From Deltaproteobacteria bacterium (GTDB lineage Bacteria; Myxococcota; Kuafuiibacteriia; Kuafuiibacteriales; Kuafuiibacteriaceae): 64,000 bases of DNA. The notes under the pieces were generated by a model. The model was not told the DNA's origin, made no database searches, and saw only the letters and a program-made list of their open reading frames with translations. Positions within the stretch are counted from its first letter, which is position 1. Each line of letters opens with the position of its first letter. Location: assembly GCA_016703535.1 (NCBI GenBank), contig JADJBV010000001.1:1922001-1986000 (forward strand), given 5' to 3'. The position numbers were made by a program, and so were the translations under genes. Of this stretch, positions 8,298-16,312 are shown piece by piece.

Positions 8298-9856
8298 CTC
8301 CGATCTGGGCGCTGCTCTTCGGCGTGGCGACGCCGGTCGATGTGTTCGGGAACGACGCCATCCCGGACGATGTGTATCGCGCGGTGTTGGCCCTTTCGGC
8401 CCAAAGCAGCACCGTCGCTCCCCAAAGTTTGTCCGAAGAGGCCCTCTACACCGAGGTCGCCCTCTCGGACTTCCTCTTGGCCTCGGGCTACGACTTGGCT
8501 TCGGTCAGCGCCACCGTCGCCGAAGATCGGATCGTGGTGTGGGTCGACGAAGGCCGCCTCGATCGGGTGATCTTCGTGGGGGAAGGGGCCCTCTCGACCA
8601 TCGAACTGAAGGCGGCCTTGGAGTTGCCGGGCCAGGTCTACAACCGTCCGTGGATCGCCCGTCGTTTGGCGGCCCTCAAGGAGAGCCGCTCCGGGGTGAT
8701 CGGCGTGAAGTTCGAGGTGGTGCCGGTGGCGGCGGTCGATCACCAGGGCCTGCAGATCAAGGACGTATCGCTGCTCCAGACCCTGCGCTTTCAAAAGCCC
8801 GAACAACACTGGGAGCTGCGGGTGACCTTCGAATACGCGGGTTGGCAGAGCGGCTTCGACCTGGGATTTGGTTATCGGCCGCCTGACGGCCTCTTTGTTC
8901 AGGGAGGCTACCGCGCGAGCGCTTTGGCGTTCGAAAGCGACAAGCTGCAGCTGGACAGTGAGTTGGCGGTGCGCCTCGGCCCGGCCTTTCGTCAAGAGGG
9001 CAGCGAGCTGGGGCTCTCTCGCATCTTGCTGGGGGCCGCCTATTTTGGCCCGACGATCGTCGATGGCGTCTTGGCTCCCTTCGCCAAGGTGCAGGGCGAG
9101 ATCTTGGGGCGGGAACGCCTGGACGTCGGCCTCTCGAGTTACCTCTTCGCGCCCGTGAGCTTCAGCCTGAACCTGGAGCTCCTGGGTTTTGATCTTCTGC
9201 GTTTTCAGCTCGGCGGCGGCTACGAGCTTCGATCGTTGTTGTCCACCACCCCCCTCAGCGGCGCGACGGTGACGGTGCCGACCCGGGATCAAGATCAAGG
9301 CCGATTTTTCGCCGAGGCCCAACTCTCCTTCCTCTTCAACCCGACCGAGCTGCGCCGCGACCGAAGCCACCACCTCCGGATCTTGGCCCGTCACAACGGC
9401 CCCGGCCGCAACCAGGCTGAACCGTTCCAAGAGTTGGTCGCCGAATACCAGAGGATGATCCCTTTTGGTTGGGACGAACTCTGGTTCGGTGGCAAAGGGG
9501 CCCTCTCCTTCGGCGACGTTCCCTTCTACGAGGAGTTGGCCCTGGGCGATGGTTTCTTCCGGGCCGCGTTTCAATCCGACTACTTCGTGAGACGGGCCGG
9601 GGCCGCCCACTTCGAGTACCGCCTATCCCTGAGCCGCGACCTCCTCAAGGTCAGCGTCTACGATGAACTCCTGATCTTCGAGGCCCTAGACGAGACCCGA
9701 CAACGGGAGGCCCAACGGTTTGGCACCAGCTTGGGCATCGGCCTGCACCTTTTGATCTTGGATGCCTTCCAAGCGAACCTTTACCTCGGCGTCGGCGTGT
9801 TGAGCGACGGCGCCTTCGACATCGGCGTAGGCCTGGCCGTTCAACAGGCCTTCTGA
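8294..9856 (+). CDS. Outer-membrane beta-barrel protein with POTRA-like N-terminus (BamA/TamA-like)
   Basis: 520 residues. The N-terminal signal (WALLFGVATPVDVFG) is followed by a POTRA-like region (about 45-145: IVVWVDEGRLDRVIFVGEGALS, then ALELPGQVYNRPWIARRLAALKES), and residues 165-520 alternate hydrophobic and polar residues and end in Phe, as barrel proteins of the Omp85 class do. Only about one to two POTRA units fit, fewer than BamA. It starts in a GTGA overlap with the acyl-CoA dehydrogenase gene and ends 14 bases before the enoyl-CoA hydratase gene, so it is made with fatty-acid enzymes. It might pass lipids or assemble another barrel; that is inference. Confidence 0.65.
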   Translation: MTPIWALLFGVATPVDVFGNDAIPDDVYRAVLALSAQSSTVAPQSLSEEALYTEVALSDFLLASGYDLASVSATVAEDRIVVWVDEGRLDRVIFVGEGALSTIELKAALELPGQVYNRPWIARRLAALKESRSGVIGVKFEVVPVAAVDHQGLQIKDVSLLQTLRFQKPEQHWELRVTFEYAGWQSGFDLGFGYRPPDGLFVQGGYRASALAFESDKLQLDSELAVRLGPAFRQEGSELGLSRILLGAAYFGPTIVDGVLAPFAKVQGEILGRERLDVGLSSYLFAPVSFSLNLELLGFDLLRFQLGGGYELRSLLSTTPLSGATVTVPTRDQDQGRFFAEAQLSFLFNPTELRRDRSHHLRILARHNGPGRNQAEPFQELVAEYQRMIPFGWDELWFGGKGALSFGDVPFYEELALGDGFFRAAFQSDYFVRRAGAAHFEYRLSLSRDLLKVSVYDELLIFEALDETRQREAQRFGTSLGIGLHLLILDAFQANLYLGVGVLSDGAFDIGVGLAVQQAF

Positions 9857-9870
9857 TAGGCGACCCAACC

Positions 9871-10638
9871 ATGAGCGAGCAGATCCTCACCCAACTCGAC
9901 GACGGTCTTCTGACCGTGACCTTCAACCGACCAGAGAAGAAGAACGCCTTCACCCGGGAGATGTACGAAGGGCTGGTGAGTGCCCTGGATCGGGCCGCCG
10001 CCGATCCAGGAGTGCGAGTGATCTTGTTCCAGGGATCCGGCGGCTCGTTTACCGCGGGCAATGACCTGATGGACTTCATGCAAGATCCACCGAAGGGGGA
10101 AGGCAGCCCGGTCTTCCGCTTTTTGCTCGGCTTGGTGGCCTGCGAAAAGCCGATCGTCGCCGCGGTGGAGGGTCCGGCAGTGGGCCTCGGCACCACCTTG
10201 TTGCTCCACTCGGATCTGGTCTACGCCGCCGACACCGCCCGTTTTCACCTCCCCTTCGTCAACCTGGGTTTGGTGCCGGAAGGGGCCTCGAGTTACCTGC
10301 TGCCCCGGGTGGTGGGGGCCCTGGCGGCCAACGAACTCCTCCTCTTGGGTGAGCCCTTTTCCGCGGCCCGAGCCCTGGAGTTGGGCCTGGTCAACCAAGT
10401 GGTGCCGGCGGCCGAACTTTCGGCGTCGGCCAAACAAAAGGCCCTGGCCCTCAGCGAACGACCTTTGGGGGCGTTGATCGAGGCCAAGAAGTTGATCAAG
10501 GCGGGCATCAAGGCCCCAACCCTGGAGGCGATGAAACGGGAAGGGGCGGTCTTCGTGGATCGGCTGACCTCGGCCGAAGCCGCCGAGGCCTTTTCGGCCT
10601 TCTTCGAGAAGCGGAAGCCCAACTTCAAGAAGTTATAG
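9871..10638 (+). CDS. Enoyl-CoA hydratase/isomerase family protein
   Basis: 255 residues of the crotonase fold. Oxyanion-hole segments FTAGNDLMDF and GPAVGLGTTLLLHSD are present. The acidic residue in GLVPEGASS is placed as in the peroxisomal delta3-delta2 enoyl-CoA isomerase type, while the second Glu of true hydratases is not evident, so isomerase is at least as likely as hydratase. Third gene of the acyl-CoA dehydrogenase operon; the three products suggest degradation or editing of unsaturated acyl-CoA. It converges on the MYXO-CTERM protein gene with 52 bases between stops and no clear terminator. Confidence 0.88.
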   Translation: MSEQILTQLDDGLLTVTFNRPEKKNAFTREMYEGLVSALDRAAADPGVRVILFQGSGGSFTAGNDLMDFMQDPPKGEGSPVFRFLLGLVACEKPIVAAVEGPAVGLGTTLLLHSDLVYAADTARFHLPFVNLGLVPEGASSYLLPRVVGALAANELLLLGEPFSAARALELGLVNQVVPAAELSASAKQKALALSERPLGALIEAKKLIKAGIKAPTLEAMKREGAVFVDRLTSAEAAEAFSAFFEKRKPNFKKL

Positions 10639-10690
10639 CGGCCGCCGGGAAACGAACGGATCGCTGACGGCAACGACTCTCCTAGAGGGC

Positions 10691-13276
10691 TCAGCGGCGG
10701 CGCCGGAGCCCGTAGAGGCCGAAGAGCAAGCCCAGGGCCCAAAGGCCCCCTTCACCGACGCCATTGGCCCGACAGCCGGTGTTCACCGAACCATCGGCGG
10801 GAGCCTGGGCCCCTCGCAGGATCACCTCACTCACCCGCCCCGCTTGGTCGGTGGCCTGCACCAAAAGCGGCGCCGCAACCCGCTCCTCGTCGCTCAGCGG
10901 CACCAGGCCTTGGGCGTCGGGCGCGAGGGCCCGCCAGGTGGTCCCAGCCAAAAGTTCGATCCGAAGTTGGTCCCGACTGACCCGGTCAAAGGCCTCGATT
11001 TGCAAGCCAGCTTGCACTTCCTTGACGCTCAAGATCGGGTCCTCCGAGTCCACGTAAAACGGGACCGTAACCGGCGCCGGATCCAGGCTGCGGTAGTCGC
11101 CGACCGCCCGGCTCCGCACCAACAGTTCGTGGCGCCCTTGGAGGAGGAGCTCGGGCCGAGACAAGACCAAGTTCGGACCTCGGAAGAAGCCGGACCAGCC
11201 GCCGCCGTCGAGGGCGTACTGATGCTCCAAGGTCCGGCCGTCGGGGCTCTGTTCGACGAAGGCCAGCTGCACCGCGGGCAAGGTCGGGCCCCCCGGGTGA
11301 TCGACGGCGAAGGCCGAGGTGTCGGGCACCACCACCTGGACCAAGCGGGCGTCGGTTTTGACGGCGGCGCTCAGGTTCCCGGTCTGGATCTGGAGCAGGT
11401 CGGCGTAGATCGCCAGCTGATCGTAGCGGCCCCCGGTGGCCAGGCCACGGACGCCCAACACTTGGTAGTCGACGCCGTTGATCGCCGGCAGCGGGATCGG
11501 ATCTTGGGCCCCGGAGAACTCGAGGAAGGCGAAGGAGACCAAGGTCGGGATGGCCGACTCCAGGCTGGCCGGGGACTCGAGCAAAAGTTCGCTGTTCCGC
11601 ACCACCACGTTTTCGAGGAGTTGGGTGACGCCAACCCCGACCAGCGGCACCAGCTCGTTGGCCGGCGTGACCATCACGCCCAGGCCCAAGTGGAGGTCGA
11701 GCTCGACGGTCAAGACCCGCACCCAACGTTCGTCGACCAGGACCTGCAAGTTGAGTTGCAAACGCTTCAGGTCGAGGCGCAAGACCGGGTTCAGGTATTC
11801 GGGGCCGCTGCCGTTGTCGACGGTCCGCCCCGAGTCGAGGGCCACCTCCGGCTCCTCCGCCAAAAACACCGACAAACGCACCGGCCGCTCCGAACGCGGG
11901 AAGAGGTGGCTTTTGGTCAAGAACCGCAGCGACGGGATCAAGATCTCTAGGGTCCCGGTGTGCACGTCGATGTCGGCGGTGGTGATGGCGCCGCAGATCA
12001 GACCCGAGGCGTAGATGCCGTGGACCAGCTGATCGACCAGGGCCTTGGAGACCCCAAAAGCGATACCGTAGGGCGTCTCGGGTGTGCCGTCAAAGTCGAG
12101 GTCCGCCGAGCTGGTGGCCGGCAAGGGGCTGGGCGCCACGAAGGTGGGCCTGAGCCGCGGGCTGGGGCGTTGTTGGGCACAGACCGCGTCGAGTTCGACC
12201 GGCTCGAGGCCCGCCAAGACGCCAAAACCCAGGCCTTGGGCGTCGGCGTCGAAGGTCCCGCCGATCAACAAAGCGCCGTCCGCCGGGGCGCCGCTGCGAC
12301 CTGAATAACCGACCGAACCCAACAAGGACGGCAACACCAGCCGCTCTTCGAAGTTGAGGGTTTCGGGGACGATGGTGGTGCCGACGTTGGCTTGGCACCA
12401 ACCTTCGGCGGTGCAGGTCGCGCCCGGGCCGCAGTCGGCGGCGGTGTCACAGACCTTGCCCAGGGCCTGACCCAAAAGGCCTTGGGCCAGGGGCAACAGT
12501 TGTCCCTCGAGGCGAGCGATCAGGCCGGTCTGGAGCGGCGTGAGGTTGGCGGCGGTGCAGAGGGCTTGATCGCCAGCGTCGCCGTACACCGGATCCGCCG
12601 AGAGGCTGAGCAGGCCGTTGGCGAGCTGGACCTGGGCCGAGCTGACGTCGACGACCAGCTGGGGCAAGGTGCCCGGCGTGTTCCGGGGCCCGACGTCCAG
12701 GCCAAAACCAACGTTCAAGGCCCCGGCGGCGATCGACAAACGACAGTCGAGGCCTTGACCAAAGTCGGCGACCGAAAAGCTGCTGGGGGCCAGCTGGGCC
12801 TGGACCTCGAGGCCGGCGCCTTGACCGGCCCGCGGGGTGACCGTCAGGCCATCGATCCGGGCCAGCAGTTCGCAGGCGCCGCCGCCACGACAGAGCGAAA
12901 GTCCACTCGCCTCCGGCGGCAAAGCGATAAGGACCCCCGGGGTCGGCGTGTTGTTGGCCGTGTCCACACACCGCTGGCGCCCCAACTCGCAATGGCTGGC
13001 GATCGGCGCCCCCGCACCGTCCACGAAGGTGGGGCAGTCCGCGTCGACGTTGCAGCTCAAGGTCGAGCCCCGCTGCAGCTCTCCGAGCAACACCTGGGCG
13101 ATCGGGAGTAGGCCTCGTTCGGTGAGCCGGACCTGGCCGGCCCGCGGGATCATCGCCGCCGGATCGAAGCCGCCCGGGACCGGACCTTGGCTCCCGACCT
13201 CACAGGACCCACACCCCACCAACCCCAACAGGCTCCCGACAAAAACGCGCCTGTTTGCTCTACCCAACAATCCCAT
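10691..13276 (-). CDS. Large surface lipoprotein with C-terminal MYXO-CTERM-like sorting tail
   Basis: 861 residues from the ATG at 13276, which has AAGGGAAGG just upstream; an ATG at 13312 would add 12 residues and spoil the signal. The N-terminus is a signal with lipobox LVGC. The body is beta-rich with Cys pairs near the start (LSCNVDADCP, HCELGRQRC), like small disulfide modules of myxobacterial surface proteins, and no known catalytic domain. The C-terminus is Cys-Arg-Ala-Asn-Gly, a Gly/Leu-rich membrane span and Arg-Arg-Arg-Arg, matching the MYXO-CTERM plan (Cys, helix, basic tail) cleaved by a sortase-like protease. Having both signals is unusual. Function unknown. Confidence 0.7.
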   Translation of the reverse strand: MGLLGRANRRVFVGSLLGLVGCGSCEVGSQGPVPGGFDPAAMIPRAGQVRLTERGLLPIAQVLLGELQRGSTLSCNVDADCPTFVDGAGAPIASHCELGRQRCVDTANNTPTPGVLIALPPEASGLSLCRGGGACELLARIDGLTVTPRAGQGAGLEVQAQLAPSSFSVADFGQGLDCRLSIAAGALNVGFGLDVGPRNTPGTLPQLVVDVSSAQVQLANGLLSLSADPVYGDAGDQALCTAANLTPLQTGLIARLEGQLLPLAQGLLGQALGKVCDTAADCGPGATCTAEGWCQANVGTTIVPETLNFEERLVLPSLLGSVGYSGRSGAPADGALLIGGTFDADAQGLGFGVLAGLEPVELDAVCAQQRPSPRLRPTFVAPSPLPATSSADLDFDGTPETPYGIAFGVSKALVDQLVHGIYASGLICGAITTADIDVHTGTLEILIPSLRFLTKSHLFPRSERPVRLSVFLAEEPEVALDSGRTVDNGSGPEYLNPVLRLDLKRLQLNLQVLVDERWVRVLTVELDLHLGLGVMVTPANELVPLVGVGVTQLLENVVVRNSELLLESPASLESAIPTLVSFAFLEFSGAQDPIPLPAINGVDYQVLGVRGLATGGRYDQLAIYADLLQIQTGNLSAAVKTDARLVQVVVPDTSAFAVDHPGGPTLPAVQLAFVEQSPDGRTLEHQYALDGGGWSGFFRGPNLVLSRPELLLQGRHELLVRSRAVGDYRSLDPAPVTVPFYVDSEDPILSVKEVQAGLQIEAFDRVSRDQLRIELLAGTTWRALAPDAQGLVPLSDEERVAAPLLVQATDQAGRVSEVILRGAQAPADGSVNTGCRANGVGEGGLWALGLLFGLYGLRRRR
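11001..11016. repeat. Intragenic palindrome TGCAAG-N4-CTTGCA
   Basis: One of four exact GCAAG-N4-CTTGC palindromes, all inside coding sequence. Here the minus strand reads GAAGTGCAAGCTGGCTTGCA, encoding Glu-Val-Gln-Ala-Gly-Leu with the uncommon Ala codon GCT. Confidence 0.4.
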
Positions 13277-13297
13277 CCTTCCCTTGTGGGGCCGAGC

Positions 13298-13312
13298 TTG
13301 ACCCATGGTCAA
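13298..13312. promoter_or_regulatory. Palindrome TTGACC-N3-GGTCAA between divergent genes
   Basis: Perfect 6-bp arms with a 3-base centre, upstream of the large surface lipoprotein and divergent archaemetzincin genes. The arms resemble the acyl-CoA dehydrogenase operators (TTGACT) but the spacer is one base shorter. A possible operator; weak evidence. Confidence 0.3.
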
Positions 13313-13401
13313 TCGGCGCGGATGCGGAAGATCGCCGGTACCCCTCTACGGCCCCCAAAGCCAAGGGATGGGCGGGGACGGATCCCTCGGTTGGGCTTGG
13401 G

Positions 13402-14040
13402 ATGTGGCCCCTTGCCCTATGCCTCAGCCTCTGGTCGTCCCCTCCGCAGGACCTCGGGGGCGAGGATCCGGTGGAGGAGCCCCGGTTGATCCTGTTGCCC
13501 CTGGGGGACCCGGATCCGGAGGTGGTCCGGGTCATCGCCGCCCGCATCGAGACCACTTTGCGCGTTTCGGTGACCATCGCGGCCAAGGAGCCCCTGCCCC
13601 CCGAAGCCTGGTTCCCGGATCGCAAAAGATGGCGGGCCGATCGGATCCTCGATCACCTGGCCGCCCGGCCCTTCGCCGCGGCCCGGGTCGCGGCGGTCAC
13701 CGACCAGCCGATCTCGACCACCAAGGGGGTCATTCGCGACTGGGGCATCGCGGGTTTGGGCGAGTTGCCGGGCCGCCAGTGTGTGTTCTCGACCTTCCTG
13801 TATCGGGGCTTGAAGCGTCGGGATCGGGCGACCTACCTGCGCTACGTCGGGGACCTGGCGCTCCACGAGATCGGCCACACCTTGGGGCTGCCCCACTGCG
13901 ACCACTCGGGTTGTCTGATGGCCGACGCCAAGGGCAACGCGCTGCGATCGGCGGCCCAGTCCCAGGGCGCCTATTGCGCCCGTTGTGCCCGGACCTTGGG
14001 GCGCCTCCGCCTCCGGGCTACGGACAACCGAGATTGGTGA
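13402..14040 (+). CDS. Archaemetzincin-like zinc metalloprotease (M54), secreted
   Basis: 212 residues from the ATG at 13402, starting with a hydrophobic segment (MWPLALCLSLWSSPP) that looks like a signal peptide. The zinc site HEIGHTLGLPHC is followed by DHSGCLM and, 18 residues after that Met, by CARC, matching the archaemetzincin pattern HExxHxxGxxHCx4CxM...CxxC (usually 17 residues in the gap). The Cys pairs should form a structural zinc or disulfide knot. Archaemetzincins are mostly cytosolic in archaea, so a signal-bearing copy is notable. It is divergent from the MYXO-CTERM lipoprotein (125 bases between) and overlaps the FG-GAP gene tail-to-tail by 23 bases. Confidence 0.8.
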   Translation: MWPLALCLSLWSSPPQDLGGEDPVEEPRLILLPLGDPDPEVVRVIAARIETTLRVSVTIAAKEPLPPEAWFPDRKRWRADRILDHLAARPFAAARVAAVTDQPISTTKGVIRDWGIAGLGELPGRQCVFSTFLYRGLKRRDRATYLRYVGDLALHEIGHTLGLPHCDHSGCLMADAKGNALRSAAQSQGAYCARCARTLGRLRLRATDNRDW

Positions 14041-16240
14041 AGACCGCGGTGTTGTTGGCGGCGGTGCCACACTCGTTGTGGGCGCCGGTGCCGGTGCCGC
14101 TGCCGTCGTCGTCGACGACCGCCGTCAAGGTTTGAGGCGGCGGGCCGGGGTTGGGCCAGACCGCACCCACCAACTCCGCCTCACCCGGGGCCAAGGTTCG
14201 GGTGGTGAGGCCGGTGGCGAAGGCCGGGTTCGCGGGGCTCGGGGTCCCGTCGTAGAAGCCGACCGAGGTGCCAAAGGGGAGCTGGATCGCGCCCCGGTTT
14301 TCGACCCAAACGCCGACCAACAAGCGGCCCGGACAACGGGGCTGCGTGCGGATCATGCCCGCGGCGGCGTCGGGTGCGGCCCGGGCCGGGCCGAGGCCCG
14401 TGCCTTGTTCGTTGGTGCGGTAGGTGTTGGTGCCGCGCCAGGAGGCGGCCTCGGGGTACGGGACCCGCCCGTCGTTGTCGACGTTGGTCAGGTGATAGCT
14501 GTGTTGGTTCCAGATGGTCCGGGTCGGCACCCAGTTGTCCTGAACGTCGCCGTAGACCCGTAGGCCCCGGCCACTGGCGGCGCGACCAAAGTTGTTGGCG
14601 CCGACGATGATCTCGGCGTTGCCGTCCCGATCGACGTCGGCGATCACCGGGTACTCGTGGGCGGTTAAGGTGGGGTTGGGCGCGGACCAGACCACCGCGG
14701 CGCTGGAGGTGCCCACGTAGCTGTACACGTAGAGCGTGTTTTCGTCGTTGTAGACCACCTCGGCTTGGCCATCGCCGTCGAAGTCGAAGACGCTGCTGCC
14801 GGTGCGGGAGGAGCTCAGCTCCTGGATGGTGTTGGAGAAGACCATCGCCCCGTTGTTGACGTCGTAGACCGTGTAGCGGGTGCGGCCCGCGACGCCGATC
14901 TCGGGTTCGGGATCGTTGTCGAAGTTGGCGATGGTGGGCGGGCCCCCGAAGCCGCCGCCGCGCACCGGCACGCTCCAGATCTGGGTGCCGTCGCTGTCCA
15001 AGCGGTAGACGCTGCTGTTGCCGACCATCACGAACTCGGGCGCTTGATCCGCGTCGAGCTGGGCCACGGCGATGAAGCCGTCGCTCCGAGCCGGGAAGTC
15101 CCAGGCGACGGCGCCGGTGGCCCGGTAGGCGGTACGGCCAGCGATCACCTCTTGTTGGCCGTCGTTGTCGAGGTCGGCCACCACCGAAACACCGCCGACG
15201 CCGTTGCTGCCGTGGCCGCCGGCGCCGCAGAAGCGGATCGCGCCGGTGGTGCCTTCGAGGACACAAGCGCCCCGGATCACCTCGGGCCCACCGCCGTCGA
15301 GGTCAGCGATGGCCAAGGCGCCCCACAAGGAGGTCACCGGCCGACAGGCCGCGCTCGAACACTGCCAAAACACCGAACCATCCGCCGACAGCGCCATGAC
15401 GCCGCCGGTCCAACGTTCGGCCACGATCTCTGGGACCCCGTCTCCGTTGAGATCGGCGGCGGCCAAGTTGCTGGCGGGGGCCACCTGCCGCTCGAGGCCG
15501 GTGGCGCTCCACAACTCGGCCCCGGTGTCGCCCGAAACGGCCCGCACCACACCGGCGTTGAGCGTGTGTTGGTACGGCAGCCCCGCCGGGCCGGTGGTGT
15601 CGAAGGCGATGAACACCACGTCCGGAATGTCGGCGCCGTTGACCGCACCATCGCCGTTGTCGTCGGTCAGGTTGATCACCAGCGGGGTGCTCATCACCTG
15701 ATCTTTGGTGGGCAACGGCGTGTTGGCGGTGGGCACCCAACTCCACTCCACGTCGGGGTTGAAGGCCCGGACCGGCGGCGTAAAGGTGCAGTTGGGATCG
15801 AAGGGGCCGCCGGTGCTGATGATGGTCGGCGGATCACAAAGATCACCCTGCCCGTCCAGGTCTCGATCTTCTTGGCCGAAGTTGGGGACGGTGGGGCAGT
15901 TGTCTTCACTGTCGGGGATGCCGTCGCCGTCGGTGTCGATCGGGCCCGCGTCGGCGCCGCTGTCGGGCAAGACGCCGCTGTCGGGAGGGACGCCGCTGTC
16001 CGGGACCTCACCGCTGTCGGGAGGGACGCCGCTGTCCGGGGCCTCACCGCTGTCGGGAGGAGCGCCGCTGTCCGGATCCGAGGTGCCCGAGTCGAGGAGC
16101 TGGGGTTGGACACATTCGCCGCCCACGCAGGCCAGGCCTTCGGCGCAGTCTCGGTTGACCTGGCAGGCTCCCGCAGGGGCGTCTTCATCGCAGGAGCACC
16201 CGGCGACGGTCAGGGCGAAGCAGAGGGCAAGCCGGCGCAT
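14018..16240 (-). CDS. Lipoprotein with Pro-Asp-Ser-Gly linker, calcium-binding repeats and FG-GAP/VCBS propeller
   Basis: 740 residues. The signal ends in a lipobox VAGC (Cys15). A disulfide module follows (CQVNRDCAEGLACVGGEC), then about eight repeats of the form (x)P(P)DSG as a spacer, then a thrombospondin type-3 calcium motif DTDGDGIPDSEDNCPTVPN. The rest has recurring acidic loops (DLNGDGVPEIV, DLDNDGQQEVI, DFDGDGQAEVV, DVDRDGNAEII) typical of FG-GAP/VCBS beta-propellers. This layout is common in myxobacterial surface proteins that bind calcium or carry adhesins; no enzyme motif is visible. The 3' end overlaps the convergent archaemetzincin gene by 23 bases. Confidence 0.82.
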   Translation of the reverse strand: MRRLALCFALTVAGCSCDEDAPAGACQVNRDCAEGLACVGGECVQPQLLDSGTSDPDSGAPPDSGEAPDSGVPPDSGEVPDSGVPPDSGVLPDSGADAGPIDTDGDGIPDSEDNCPTVPNFGQEDRDLDGQGDLCDPPTIISTGGPFDPNCTFTPPVRAFNPDVEWSWVPTANTPLPTKDQVMSTPLVINLTDDNGDGAVNGADIPDVVFIAFDTTGPAGLPYQHTLNAGVVRAVSGDTGAELWSATGLERQVAPASNLAAADLNGDGVPEIVAERWTGGVMALSADGSVFWQCSSAACRPVTSLWGALAIADLDGGGPEVIRGACVLEGTTGAIRFCGAGGHGSNGVGGVSVVADLDNDGQQEVIAGRTAYRATGAVAWDFPARSDGFIAVAQLDADQAPEFVMVGNSSVYRLDSDGTQIWSVPVRGGGFGGPPTIANFDNDPEPEIGVAGRTRYTVYDVNNGAMVFSNTIQELSSSRTGSSVFDFDGDGQAEVVYNDENTLYVYSYVGTSSAAVVWSAPNPTLTAHEYPVIADVDRDGNAEIIVGANNFGRAASGRGLRVYGDVQDNWVPTRTIWNQHSYHLTNVDNDGRVPYPEAASWRGTNTYRTNEQGTGLGPARAAPDAAAGMIRTQPRCPGRLLVGVWVENRGAIQLPFGTSVGFYDGTPSPANPAFATGLTTRTLAPGEAELVGAVWPNPGPPPQTLTAVVDDDGSGTGTGAHNECGTAANNTAVFTNLGCP
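15946..16098. repeat. Tandem 18-bp repeats encoding the Pro-Asp-Ser-Gly linker
   Basis: Imperfect tandem units around CCGCTGTCGGGAGGGACG, grouping into a 36-bp higher unit, encode about eight Asp-Ser-Gly repeats in the FG-GAP lipoprotein. Such arrays change length by slippage, so spacer length is likely to vary between strains. Confidence 0.75.
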
Positions 16241-16265
16241 GGGTCCGGGTTGTAGGCTTAGCTGC

Positions 16266-16279
16266 GATGATTCGTCATC
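16266..16279. other. Small hairpin with TTCG loop between two minus-strand genes
   Basis: GATGA-TTCG-TCATC lies in the 72-base gap between the end of the cyclic-nucleotide-binding gene (16313) and the start of the FG-GAP lipoprotein gene (16240). The 5-bp stem has a stable tetraloop on the plus strand but no T-run follows, so it is not a convincing terminator. Confidence 0.25.
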
Positions 16280-16312
16280 CGCAGGTCGTCGGCTCGAACC
16301 AACACAGAGGGT

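Noticed and set aside
13298..13312. Third operator of the acyl-CoA dehydrogenase regulator
   Set aside because: The spacer is three bases instead of four and the last base of each half-site differs (TTGACC), so a shared regulator cannot be supported.
14765..16255. 496-codon open frame opposite the FG-GAP lipoprotein
   Set aside because: Composition (Val/Gly/Ala/Asp rich) is a mirror of the repeats on the coding strand; no start context and no domain.
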